Source of the DNA: Hyphomicrobium zavarzinii ATCC 27496
GTDB taxonomy: Bacteria; Pseudomonadota; Alphaproteobacteria; Rhizobiales; Hyphomicrobiaceae
Length of the DNA stretch: 64,000 nt
Direction of reading: 5' to 3'
Assembly: GCF_000383415.1 (NCBI RefSeq)
Contig: NZ_KB911264.1
Location: 86,990 to 150,989 of the forward strand
The notes beneath the pieces are model-generated. The model was not told where the DNA came from, ran no database searches, and saw only the letters and a list, made by a program, of their open reading frames with translations. Below, one piece after another: positions 26,877 to 34,104 of this stretch. The translations under genes were made by a program, and so were the position numbers. How positions within the stretch are numbered: position 1 is the first letter of the stretch; every line of letters begins with the position of its first letter.

Positions 26877-27027
26877 AGCGTCTTGCGACGAAGTGGAGAC
26901 CGGTTCCTCGCTCGAAAATGAGAAGATCTGGGCTATTCCGTCACCCCGCCCAACAGGAAGTTTCACGTTGACGACGATGTGCCCAATCCAGGCCATTGCC
27001 TGCGAACGTGACTGCCAACGTGTCTGG

Positions 27028-27047
27028 ATCCCGGCCTTCGCCGGGGT
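27028..27047. repeat. REP-like extragenic palindrome (copy 4)
   Basis: ATCCCGGC-CTTC-GCCGGGGT with upstream TGTCTGG and downstream GACG, nearly identical to copy 1. It faces the inverted copy 5 about 43 bp away. Confidence 0.75.
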
Positions 27048-27089
27048 GACGTTGTTTTTTGCCTGCGCCGTGTGCCTTCTTTAGACGTC

Positions 27090-27109
27090 ATCCCGACGCA
27101 GGTCGGGAT
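27090..27109. repeat. REP-like extragenic palindrome (copy 5, inverted)
   Basis: ATCCCGAC-GCAG-GTCGGGAT, flanked by GACGTC on the left and CCCGACACG on the right; its reverse complement aligns with copies 1 and 4. The whole 449-bp gap 26877-27325 carries no gene: a 77-residue open frame through copy 5 is repeat-derived. Confidence 0.7.
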
Positions 27110-27215
27110 CCCGACACGCCTGAGGAACGCACTCTCCTCCAACCTGGAACATCGCCTGCAAGCCCACGCAACGGGATCGCAAAACGCTCTCGCGGAAAGA
27201 GCCTTCCAAAATGAA

Positions 27216-27245
27216 GCCGGCCCGCTCGGGGGAAAGCGGACCGGC
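27216..27245 (-). terminator. Probable terminator of alanine dehydrogenase gene
   Basis: On the minus strand the RNA would form an 11-bp stem (GCCGGUCCGCU with AGCGGGCCGGC, one U-G pair) around an 8-nt loop, followed by TTCATTTT. It lies about 80 nt beyond the ald stop codon. Confidence 0.55.
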
Positions 27246-27325
27246 AAGTGGCGCCGAACGTTGGGAGGGAAGAACGAGCGCGCCATAACCGCGAAGGCAG
27301 CGTGAAACATCACGCCATCATGCCA

Positions 27326-28447
27326 TCATGCCGCCGCGGACCGTGCCTTTCCGCCATCCAGCCTGTCGAACCCGAGCGACGCCGCGACGGCGGAATGCAT
27401 GATGCGCCCATCGCGAACATTGAGCCCGGCCGCGAGATGCGGATCGCGATCGAACGCCGCGAGGCCCTTGTCGGCGAGCTTCAGCACGAACGGCAGCGTG
27501 GCGTTGTTGAGCGCCTGCGCACTCGTCACCGGCACCGCGCCCGGCATGTTGGCCACGCAGTAGTGAATGATGCCGTCGACCTCGAACGTCGGATGGGCGT
27601 GCGTCGTCGGCCGCGAGGTTTCGAAGCAGCCGCCCTGGTCGATGGACACATCCACCAGCACCGCGCCCCGCTTCATGGATTTCAGCATGTCGCGCGTGAC
27701 GAGCTTGGGCGCGCTCGCGCCCGCCACGAGAACAGCGCCGATCACCACATCCGCTTCCATCACCTCCATCTCGATGGCGTGCATGGTGGAGGCCAGCGTG
27801 TGGACGCGCCCCTGGAACAGCTCGTCGAGCTGCCGCAGCCGCGGCAGCGATTTGTCGATGATGGTGACGTCAGCGCCGAGACCAGCCGCCATCCGCGCCG
27901 CGTGCGTTCCCACCACACCGCCGCCCAGCACGACGACCTTCGCGGGGCGAACGCCTGGAACACCGCCCATCAGCACGCCGCGCCCGCCCGCAGGACGGCG
28001 GAGTGCGATGGCCGCCGCCTCTATCGAAAGACGTCCCGCGACCTCGCTCATCGGCGCCAACAGGGGCAAACCGCCCGCGGCATCCGTCACTGTCTCGTAG
28101 GCGATCGCAGCGGCGCCTGAGGCCATCAGCCCGCGCGCCTGCTCGGGATCGGGCGCGAGATGGAGGTAGGTGAAAAGGATCTGATGCGGCTTGAGCCGCT
28201 TGTATTCGACCGCCTGCGGCTCCTTCACCTTGACGATCATATCCGCCGCGTCGAACACAGCTTCTGCGGTGGGCAGGATCTTGGCACCCGCCCGCTCATA
28301 GACCGCATCGTCCGCGAAAATGCCGCCTCCGGCGCCGGACTGCACCACGACTTCGTGACCCCGCGCGGTCAGCTCCCGCACGGAGCCGGGCACCAGCCCG
28401 ACACGAAACTCGTCGCTCTTGATCTCAGTGGGAACACCGATGCGCAT
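27326..28447 (-). CDS. ald: Alanine dehydrogenase
   Basis: NAD-dependent alanine dehydrogenase, 373 aa from the ATG at 28447, preceded by GGAGACC on the minus strand; a longer open frame upstream would run over the regulatory gap. It interconverts L-alanine with pyruvate and ammonia. [20 protein letters not shown] is the family N-terminus; substrate-binding Lys and His are in IVKVKEP and FTYLHLA; the Rossmann motif is [34 protein letters not shown] closes the domain. Divergent from an Lrp/AsnC regulator, a common pairing in which the regulator activates ald in response to alanine. It could recycle alanine formed by the pyruvate-dependent aminotransferases of the polyamine island. Confidence 0.93.
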   Translation of the reverse strand: MRIGVPTEIKSDEFRVGLVPGSVRELTARGHEVVVQSGAGGGIFADDAVYERAGAKILPTAEAVFDAADMIVKVKEPQAVEYKRLKPHQILFTYLHLAPDPEQARGLMASGAAAIAYETVTDAAGGLPLLAPMSEVAGRLSIEAAAIALRRPAGGRGVLMGGVPGVRPAKVVVLGGGVVGTHAARMAAGLGADVTIIDKSLPRLRQLDELFQGRVHTLASTMHAIEMEVMEADVVIGAVLVAGASAPKLVTRDMLKSMKRGAVLVDVSIDQGGCFETSRPTTHAHPTFEVDGIIHYCVANMPGAVPVTSAQALNNATLPFVLKLADKGLAAFDRDPHLAAGLNVRDGRIMHSAVAASLGFDRLDGGKARSAAA

Positions 28448-28530
28448 TGGGGTCTCCGTACCTGCGGCTGCGTTCAATTCGGTGCCGGAGACCATATCAA
28501 GGATACCGCTCGGAAACTCCGCAAATTTCG

Positions 28531-28591
28531 TTGAAAAGAAAACGACGGACGCAGATAATCTGCAAAATCGAATAATTTTTCGCAGATGTGC
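28531..28591. promoter_or_regulatory. Lrp-type operator region between ald and its regulator
   Basis: GCAGAT-A-ATCTGC (28551-28563) is a 13-bp inverted repeat. The half site GCAGAT recurs in GCAGATGTGC at 28582, 31 bp on (about three helical turns), and GCAAATTTCG lies 20 bp before. The stretch is AT-rich and abuts the lrp start, which suggests cooperative binding of an Lrp/AsnC octamer and autoregulation. Confidence 0.6.
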
Positions 28592-28592
28592 A

Positions 28593-29093
28593 ATGCAATA
28601 TACCTTAGACGCGCTCGATCGCGCCATTCTGGCCGCGCTTCTTGAAGACGGACGCCTGAGCCAGGTCCAACTCGCGGAGCGCATTCCGCTCTCCCCCACC
28701 GCGATCGCGCGGCGCATACGCGCGCTCGAGGAAAGCGGCATCATCAAGGGCTATCAGGCCCGCATCGACCGCCGCGCCGTCGGGCTGGAGATGATCGTGC
28801 ACGTGTTCATCAGTCTTCAGAACCAGAGCGAGCAGCGCCTCGAGTCCTTCGAGGCGGCCGTGGCGGCGGCGCCCTCCGTCGTCGGATGCCAGCTCATGTC
28901 CGGCGAGGACGACTACCTCCTGACCGTTCTCGCGCGTGACCTCGCCGACTACGAGCGCATTCACAAGCAGGAGCTGTCGCGCCTTCCGGGCGTCACGCGC
29001 CTCAGGTCCTCTTTCGTGCTCCGAGAGGTCAAGGCCGCAACCATCCCGGCTTCCATGCTCGGCACCCCGGCACCACGCGGCTCGAAAAAGTAA
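28593..29093 (+). CDS. Lrp/AsnC-family transcriptional regulator
   Basis: Regulator of 166 aa from the ATG at 28593. The N-terminal helix-turn-helix is LDALDRAILAALLEDGRLSQ, VQLAERIPLSPTAIARRIRAL. The C-terminal RAM (ligand and oligomerisation) domain follows: IIKGYQARIDRRAVGLEM, AAPSVVGCQLMSGEDDYLL, LPGVTRLRSSFVLREVK. Divergent from alanine dehydrogenase and separated from it by 145 bp with inverted-repeat sites, so it is the likely alanine-responsive regulator of ald. An upstream-extended frame from 28419 has no family similarity. Confidence 0.9.
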   Translation: MQYTLDALDRAILAALLEDGRLSQVQLAERIPLSPTAIARRIRALEESGIIKGYQARIDRRAVGLEMIVHVFISLQNQSEQRLESFEAAVAAAPSVVGCQLMSGEDDYLLTVLARDLADYERIHKQELSRLPGVTRLRSSFVLREVKAATIPASMLGTPAPRGSKK

Positions 29094-29137
29094 CTCTATA
29101 ACATAATTGTGATCTCGCATAAGATGCGCTCTGTGGT

Positions 29138-30691
29138 GTGACTACCCGCAACGCGACATCGGCGCTGCAAGCGCGCGCCCACACACTCAGGTCACGTCTG
29201 GAAATGCCTCTCTCCCAGAGCCCATCGGACTCCTCCCAGCCTCCGCGCACATCAAAAGGCTTTCTCCCGCTCCTGGAGAGGATCGCCAACCTCTGGTACG
29301 CGTGCCCGTTCCGCTGGCAGATCCTCATCGCCATCACGCTCCTCACGCTCTTCACCGGCCTCGTCGGGGGCGTGCTGGCCGTGCTCGACTCCCGCACGCG
29401 CGCCGCAATCGAGACCCAATCCAACGTCGAGCTTTGGCGCAATCACATTGCGGCTCAGGCGCGCGAGATCGATGGGCCGGCGGATCTCGCGCCCTTCACT
29501 TGGCGCCTCGCACAGGAGATGGCGAAAGTGCGCCACGTCTCCATCCGTGTCGTCACACCGGCCGGAAAGGCTTCGAGCGGCGCCCACGAGACAGAGCTCG
29601 CGACCCATGACGCACGCGGCGAGGATCGCGCGCCTGGTTGGTTCGTAAGCCTCGTCCAGCCCACGGTCGAGGTGCGCGACGTCCCCGTCATTGCAAACGG
29701 CATGCTGCTCGGAAACGTGCTGATCAAGGGCGAGCCGGACGACGAAATCGCTGAAGCCTGGGAGTTGCTCCTTCTCATGGCCGTTCTCTGGCTCGGGGGA
29801 ACGGCACTCATGATGGTCGGCTTGTATTTCGTCCTCGGCTACATCCTGGACCCGCTGGTCACGCTCGCCGACGGCATGCGCGAGCTGGAGGATGGGCATT
29901 ATGGCCTCCGCATAGAGCCGCCGAAGGTGCGTGAGCTTGCCGCCATCGTCGGCAGCTTCAACACGCTCGCCCAGGCACTCGACGGCGCCAACGCCGAGAA
30001 CAGCCGCCTCTACCGCCAGCTCGTCGCCGTGCAGGAAGACGAGCGCCGTCAGATTTCACGCGACCTGCACGACGAGTTCGGCCCCTGCCTGTTCGGCATC
30101 ACGGCCGGTGCAGGCGCCATCGAGCGTCACGCCCGCAATCTGCCCGAGCCGCAGGCGTCCACCATCCTCTCCTGCGTGAACGAGATCTCGCTCGTGTCCG
30201 AGCGCTTGAAGAGCCTCAATCGCCAGCTCTTGAACCGCCTGCGCCCCGTCGCGCTCGGCCGCACCACGCTCACGGAGCTGATCAGCGAGCTGATCCTCAC
30301 CTTCGAGCGCCGCCATCCCGACAAACGCTTCGAGCGCACGTTTGCAGATCTCCCGACGAGCTTCGGCGAGGACATCGACCTCACGCTCTATCGCTGCGTG
30401 CAGGAAGGCCTCACGAATGCCGTCCGCCACGGGAGCCCGTCGCTGGTCTCGGTGAGCATGTCCGCAGAGGAAGCACAGGCCGGACGCAGCGTCCGCCTGC
30501 GCATCACGGACGATGGCGTCGGCATCTCCGACAACGCCGCGCTCGGCTACGGATTGGCCGGCATGCGCGAGCGCGTCCGCGCGCTCTCGGGCACGCTGGT
30601 CATCGAGACCATGCAGCCTGCCGGCACAGCCCTCAACGTCACGCTTCCCGTCCGCTCGGATGGCCCGCCGGAGACACGCGTGCTCACCTGA
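29138..30691 (+). CDS. Sensor histidine kinase, NarL/UhpB type (HisKA_3), orphan
   Basis: Membrane sensor kinase, 517 aa from GTG at 29138; an ATG at 29204 is possible. One membrane span at ~60-84 (WQILIAITLLTLFTGLVGGV), a ~125-residue periplasmic domain, a second span at ~208-238, then a HAMP region (LVTLADGMRELEDGHYGLRI). The dimerisation/phosphoacceptor motif is DERRQISRDLHDEFGPCLFG, His311; the ATPase has CVQEGLTNAVRHG (N box) and DDGVGISDNAALGYGLAGMR (G box). The sensor part resembles the LapD/MoxY N-terminal type found in kinases of methylotrophs, a tentative reading. No response-regulator gene is adjacent on either side. Confidence 0.85.
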   Translation: MTTRNATSALQARAHTLRSRLEMPLSQSPSDSSQPPRTSKGFLPLLERIANLWYACPFRWQILIAITLLTLFTGLVGGVLAVLDSRTRAAIETQSNVELWRNHIAAQAREIDGPADLAPFTWRLAQEMAKVRHVSIRVVTPAGKASSGAHETELATHDARGEDRAPGWFVSLVQPTVEVRDVPVIANGMLLGNVLIKGEPDDEIAEAWELLLLMAVLWLGGTALMMVGLYFVLGYILDPLVTLADGMRELEDGHYGLRIEPPKVRELAAIVGSFNTLAQALDGANAENSRLYRQLVAVQEDERRQISRDLHDEFGPCLFGITAGAGAIERHARNLPEPQASTILSCVNEISLVSERLKSLNRQLLNRLRPVALGRTTLTELISELILTFERRHPDKRFERTFADLPTSFGEDIDLTLYRCVQEGLTNAVRHGSPSLVSVSMSAEEAQAGRSVRLRITDDGVGISDNAALGYGLAGMRERVRALSGTLVIETMQPAGTALNVTLPVRSDGPPETRVLT

Positions 30692-30708
30692 GACGCGCCG
30701 CCGTCTCA
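30689..30708. terminator. Hairpin built from the two convergent stop codons
   Basis: TGAGACG-CGCCGC-CGTCTCA is a perfect 7-bp stem. Its left arm starts with the TGA of the histidine kinase and its right arm ends with the TCA (reverse TGA) of the transglutaminase gene. There is no T-run, so termination strength is uncertain. Confidence 0.5.
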
Positions 30709-31596
30709 CGCATCCTCGACCCGCTCGCACACATCCACCGCGACGGAGAGCGAATGGCGGCCGGAATCGAAAATCACCCCATCGATGGGCGAGACATCCG
30801 AATAGTCCCGTCCGAAAGCTAGCGGCACGTGATCCCGCTCCACACGCATGGCATTCGTGGGGTCGAGATCCTGCCACCCGGCCTCCTCGCCGCACCAGAC
30901 CGAGACCCACGCGTGCATCGCATCCGCGCCTTCGAGGCGCGCCATGCCGGGTAGCGGGTGCGTGCGCAGATAGCCGCTCACGTAGGCTGCCGGGAGCCCC
31001 AGCGAGCGCAGGCAGCCGATCATGATATGCGCGAAATCCTGACACACGCCGCGCCGCGTCGCGAACGCGACCCGCGCTGGCGTCATGACGTCCGTGGCAT
31101 GGGGATCGTAGGTGAACTCAGCACGGATCCGCTCCATCAACGCGAGCGCGCCCTCGAGCACGGGCCTCCCCGGCGGGAACAGCGCCGCCGCGTAGTCAAG
31201 GAACGCCGCATCGAGCGGTACGTGACGTGACGCAAAGATCTGATGTGCAGGAGAGCGTCGAGCGAGGCCCGCCGTCTCATGAGCCCAGTGGCGCACCTCT
31301 TCCCAGGGCGGCGTATCGCGTGGCTCCACGAGTTCGCACGGCGCGAGCCTCACGACGGATCGGCTCTCCACGGTAAGACGATTGTGCGGCGCCTTGAGCG
31401 TGATGTGCGTCGTCGCATTGCCGAAGAAATCGCGCCCAACCGCATACTCGCTCGGCACCGGATCAATCACCATGTCGCAGTCGAGTACGTCGAGACGCCC
31501 GGCCGAAAGCGGCATGAGACGCAGCACGTGCGCCGCGAACGGCACGAACGAGCCATAAGCGTAGGAGGTCGTCTGGCGGATGTCGTAGACCGTCAT
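30706..31596 (-). CDS. Small transglutaminase-like cysteine peptidase
   Basis: Transglutaminase-fold protein, 296 aa from the ATG at 31596. It has the bacterial transglutaminase N-terminal beta domain (YDIRQTTSYAYGSFVPFAAH, typical 'xxTxYxY...' start) followed by the core. Catalytic triad: Cys185 in RRGVCQDFAHIMIGCLR, His228 in ADAMHAWVSVW, Asp245 in DLDPTNAM. Such proteins usually act as peptidases or amidases on unusual peptides. Its start overlaps the stop of the ATP-grasp/alpha-E gene by 4 bases, so it is coupled to it. The substrate is unknown. It is the third gene of a conserved but biochemically uncharacterised operon. Confidence 0.85.
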   Translation of the reverse strand: MTVYDIRQTTSYAYGSFVPFAAHVLRLMPLSAGRLDVLDCDMVIDPVPSEYAVGRDFFGNATTHITLKAPHNRLTVESRSVVRLAPCELVEPRDTPPWEEVRHWAHETAGLARRSPAHQIFASRHVPLDAAFLDYAAALFPPGRPVLEGALALMERIRAEFTYDPHATDVMTPARVAFATRRGVCQDFAHIMIGCLRSLGLPAAYVSGYLRTHPLPGMARLEGADAMHAWVSVWCGEEAGWQDLDPTNAMRVERDHVPLAFGRDYSDVSPIDGVIFDSGRHSLSVAVDVCERVEDA

Positions 31597-34091
31597 GCGC
31601 TCCCCTCCGTCAGCAATGGGTCGCGCACGCGGAAATAGGAAAGCGAAATCTCGTCCGAGAGATGCATGAGGCCGTTCTCGATGCCGAGGATGTCGTCGCT
31701 GCGGATCTTGGCGGGCTCCATCGCGGAGACCGTCGCGTAGAGCGCTTCTGCCACCGCCAGCGCCGGGCTCGGCCGATGCGCAGGCGGCAGCAGCGGTAGC
31801 GCGAGTGTGTGCGCCTTGAGCCGCCCGAGCTGGAACAGAAGCGAGCGCGGATTGCTCTCGTCGAGCAGCGCGAGATCCAGCACCGGCGCGAACGCGGCTC
31901 CCAATGGATAGCGCGAGCGATACGTGATCTGGCAATCGTTGAGCTCCAGCAACAGATCGAGCTCCTCGCGCGATCCGCCCTGCGGCCGCGCGAACTGCCG
32001 CGCGAACCGGCAGACGGCGAGCCCACGCTCGATGCGAAGCCCGAGCTTCAGAAACCGCCAGCCCGCAAGCCGGTTCATGGTCTCGAGCTGAAACCCGGTG
32101 ACCGCCGCGATCAGCCTGAGCGCGGTGCTCGCCCTGTCGAAAGCCGCCGCGCTGCCGCCCTGGCCGTCGATCGGCGTCTGCATATAGGCGTGAAGGTCTT
32201 CCAACGCCCGCCATGCATCCGGCGGGAAGCGATCTCGAATGAGGGAAGCCGCGCGCCGCGCCGCCGCCACCAGCGCCGGCACCGCCCCGTCGCTCTCGCC
32301 GTCACGAAGCGCCGTCTCCGCGATCCACACCGGCTCGCCACCCGAAGCCGTGTTCCCTGCCGCGCCCCAGCGCACCAGCAGCTCGCAGAGACCGCCCACC
32401 TCCGGCAGGGTCTGCGCCCGCGAAGCCGAGATGCGCGCCACCAGCGCCCGGATCAGCCGCAACGTCTCGTCCGCCCGCTCCACATACCGCGCGAGCCAGA
32501 ACAGATTGTCGGCCGCCCGGCTCGGCAGCGCACCCGTTGAGCGGCGCACCATGATCTGGGTTTCGGACGGGATCAGCGTCGTCTGCGGCACCGGTCCACG
32601 CGACAGCACCCACACGTCGGCCGAGCGGGCCCCCCGCTGCATGGTGACGGCCCGCAGGTCCCGCTGGTCGCCAATCAGCGCAAAGCCGCCGGGCATCACC
32701 TTGTAGCCGTCCGCCGTCGCCGCGACGAACACGCGGAACGTGAACGGATGCGGCTCGAGCCGCCCGTTCGCCCAAACCGGCGTCGTCGAAAGCTTCACCA
32801 CCTCCTGGCCGACGAAATCCACGCCGCGCCGCTCGATCGCGGTCGTAAGGATGTCGCGGTCCGGCGACGAAAGCTCCGACATCACCCACGGCCCGCCGGG
32901 CGGTATGCCGCTCGAAGCGCGCGAGAAGGCCGGCGCGATCACACGGTCGTCGAGCGCATCCAGCACCTGCCGGCGCGCATCCTCCTGCCCGCACCACCAC
33001 GTCGCAACGTTCGGAAGCAGCAGCCGCTCGCCGATCAGCGGCTCCGCCAGCGTCGGCAGAAAGCCCAGCAGCGCGCGCGCTTCGGCGAGCCCCGAGCCAA
33101 GCGCGTTGGCAAGCGTCACGTTGCCCTGCCGCACGGCCTGCACCAGCCCCGCGATCCCGAGCCGCGACTGCGTGTTGAGCTCCAACGGGTCCGCGAAATC
33201 GCCGTCGATACGCCTCAACAGAACCCGCACCTTCCGCAGGCCTGCCACGGTGCGCAGGAAAACCGTCCCGCCGAGCACGAGAAGGTCCATGCCCTCGACC
33301 AGCCGGAGGCCGAGATAGCGCGCGAGATAGGAATGCTCGAAATAGGTCTCGTTGAGAGGTCCCGGCGTCAGCAGGCACACGCCCGCATCGTCCGCCTCGC
33401 GATGGCTGGCGAGCGCCGCGCGGAAGGCGTCGAAGAACGGGGCCAGCCGCTGCACGTCGAACGCGCGAAACACCTCCGACATCGCCCGCGACAGCGCGAT
33501 GCGGTTTTCGAGCGCGAAGCCCGCTCCCGAAGGGGCCTGCGTCCGGTCCCGCAACACCCACCATTGCCCGGTCGGGCTCCGCCCCAGATCGACTGCGAAG
33601 AGATGAAGCTGCCGTGGAGACGGGCGTTCGGCCTGAACGAGCGGCCGCAGAAACTCCGCGCTGCCCGTGATGAGCGACGCAGGCAGGCCAAGCGCCGTCA
33701 TCTGGCGCCCGCCCCTGTAGCAATCCGACAGAAACGCCTCGATGAGATGCGCCCTCTGGATCACGCCGGCCTCGATCACCGCCCAATCCTCGGGCGAGAT
33801 CAGAAGCGGCACATGCGCGAGCGGCCACTGCCGTTCGGCCGCTGTCGGATCGTCGTAGACGCGATAGAAGACGCCGGAATCCTTGAGATAGCGATCCGCG
33901 GCGCCGAAGCGTTGGGCCAGCGCGTCCGGCCCTTCTGCCGCGAGCCGTTCGACGAAAGGGCGCCAATGCGGCCGCACGAGACCCGCTTCATCCACCATCT
34001 CGTCGTAGACGCCGGGTAGCGGACGATAGCCCGCGATCAATCCCGTGCCGTCCGGCGCGCCACCGGATATCTGAGCCGCCCCGGACGTCAC
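31593..34091 (-). CDS. Fused circularly permuted ATP-grasp (type 2) and alpha-E domain protein
   Basis: Cytoplasmic protein, 832 aa from GTG at 34091. Residues ~25-515 form a circularly permuted ATP-grasp domain (former DUF404/DUF407): GVYDEMVDEAGLVRPHW, RDRTQAPSGAGFALENR, LLTPGPLNETYFEHSYLARY, LVLGGTVFLRTVAGLRKVRV, LRRIDGDFADPLEL and GVDFVGQEVVKLSTTPVW are family landmarks. From ~518 comes an alpha-E (DUF403) helical domain opening LPSRAADNLFWLARYVERAD. In many bacteria these are two adjacent genes; here they are one. ATP-grasp enzymes make amide bonds, so a peptide ligase is predicted. It lies 13 bp after the DUF2126 transglutaminase and overlaps the small one. Confidence 0.88.
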   Translation of the reverse strand: MTSGAAQISGGAPDGTGLIAGYRPLPGVYDEMVDEAGLVRPHWRPFVERLAAEGPDALAQRFGAADRYLKDSGVFYRVYDDPTAAERQWPLAHVPLLISPEDWAVIEAGVIQRAHLIEAFLSDCYRGGRQMTALGLPASLITGSAEFLRPLVQAERPSPRQLHLFAVDLGRSPTGQWWVLRDRTQAPSGAGFALENRIALSRAMSEVFRAFDVQRLAPFFDAFRAALASHREADDAGVCLLTPGPLNETYFEHSYLARYLGLRLVEGMDLLVLGGTVFLRTVAGLRKVRVLLRRIDGDFADPLELNTQSRLGIAGLVQAVRQGNVTLANALGSGLAEARALLGFLPTLAEPLIGERLLLPNVATWWCGQEDARRQVLDALDDRVIAPAFSRASSGIPPGGPWVMSELSSPDRDILTTAIERRGVDFVGQEVVKLSTTPVWANGRLEPHPFTFRVFVAATADGYKVMPGGFALIGDQRDLRAVTMQRGARSADVWVLSRGPVPQTTLIPSETQIMVRRSTGALPSRAADNLFWLARYVERADETLRLIRALVARISASRAQTLPEVGGLCELLVRWGAAGNTASGGEPVWIAETALRDGESDGAVPALVAAARRAASLIRDRFPPDAWRALEDLHAYMQTPIDGQGGSAAAFDRASTALRLIAAVTGFQLETMNRLAGWRFLKLGLRIERGLAVCRFARQFARPQGGSREELDLLLELNDCQITYRSRYPLGAAFAPVLDLALLDESNPRSLLFQLGRLKAHTLALPLLPPAHRPSPALAVAEALYATVSAMEPAKIRSDDILGIENGLMHLSDEISLSYFRVRDPLLTEGSA

Positions 34092-34104
34092 GATACGTCC
34101 CGCG

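Noticed and set aside
27072..27305. 77-residue plus-strand open frame
   Set aside because: Begins inside a REP-like palindrome and has no recognisable product; typical repeat-derived frame.
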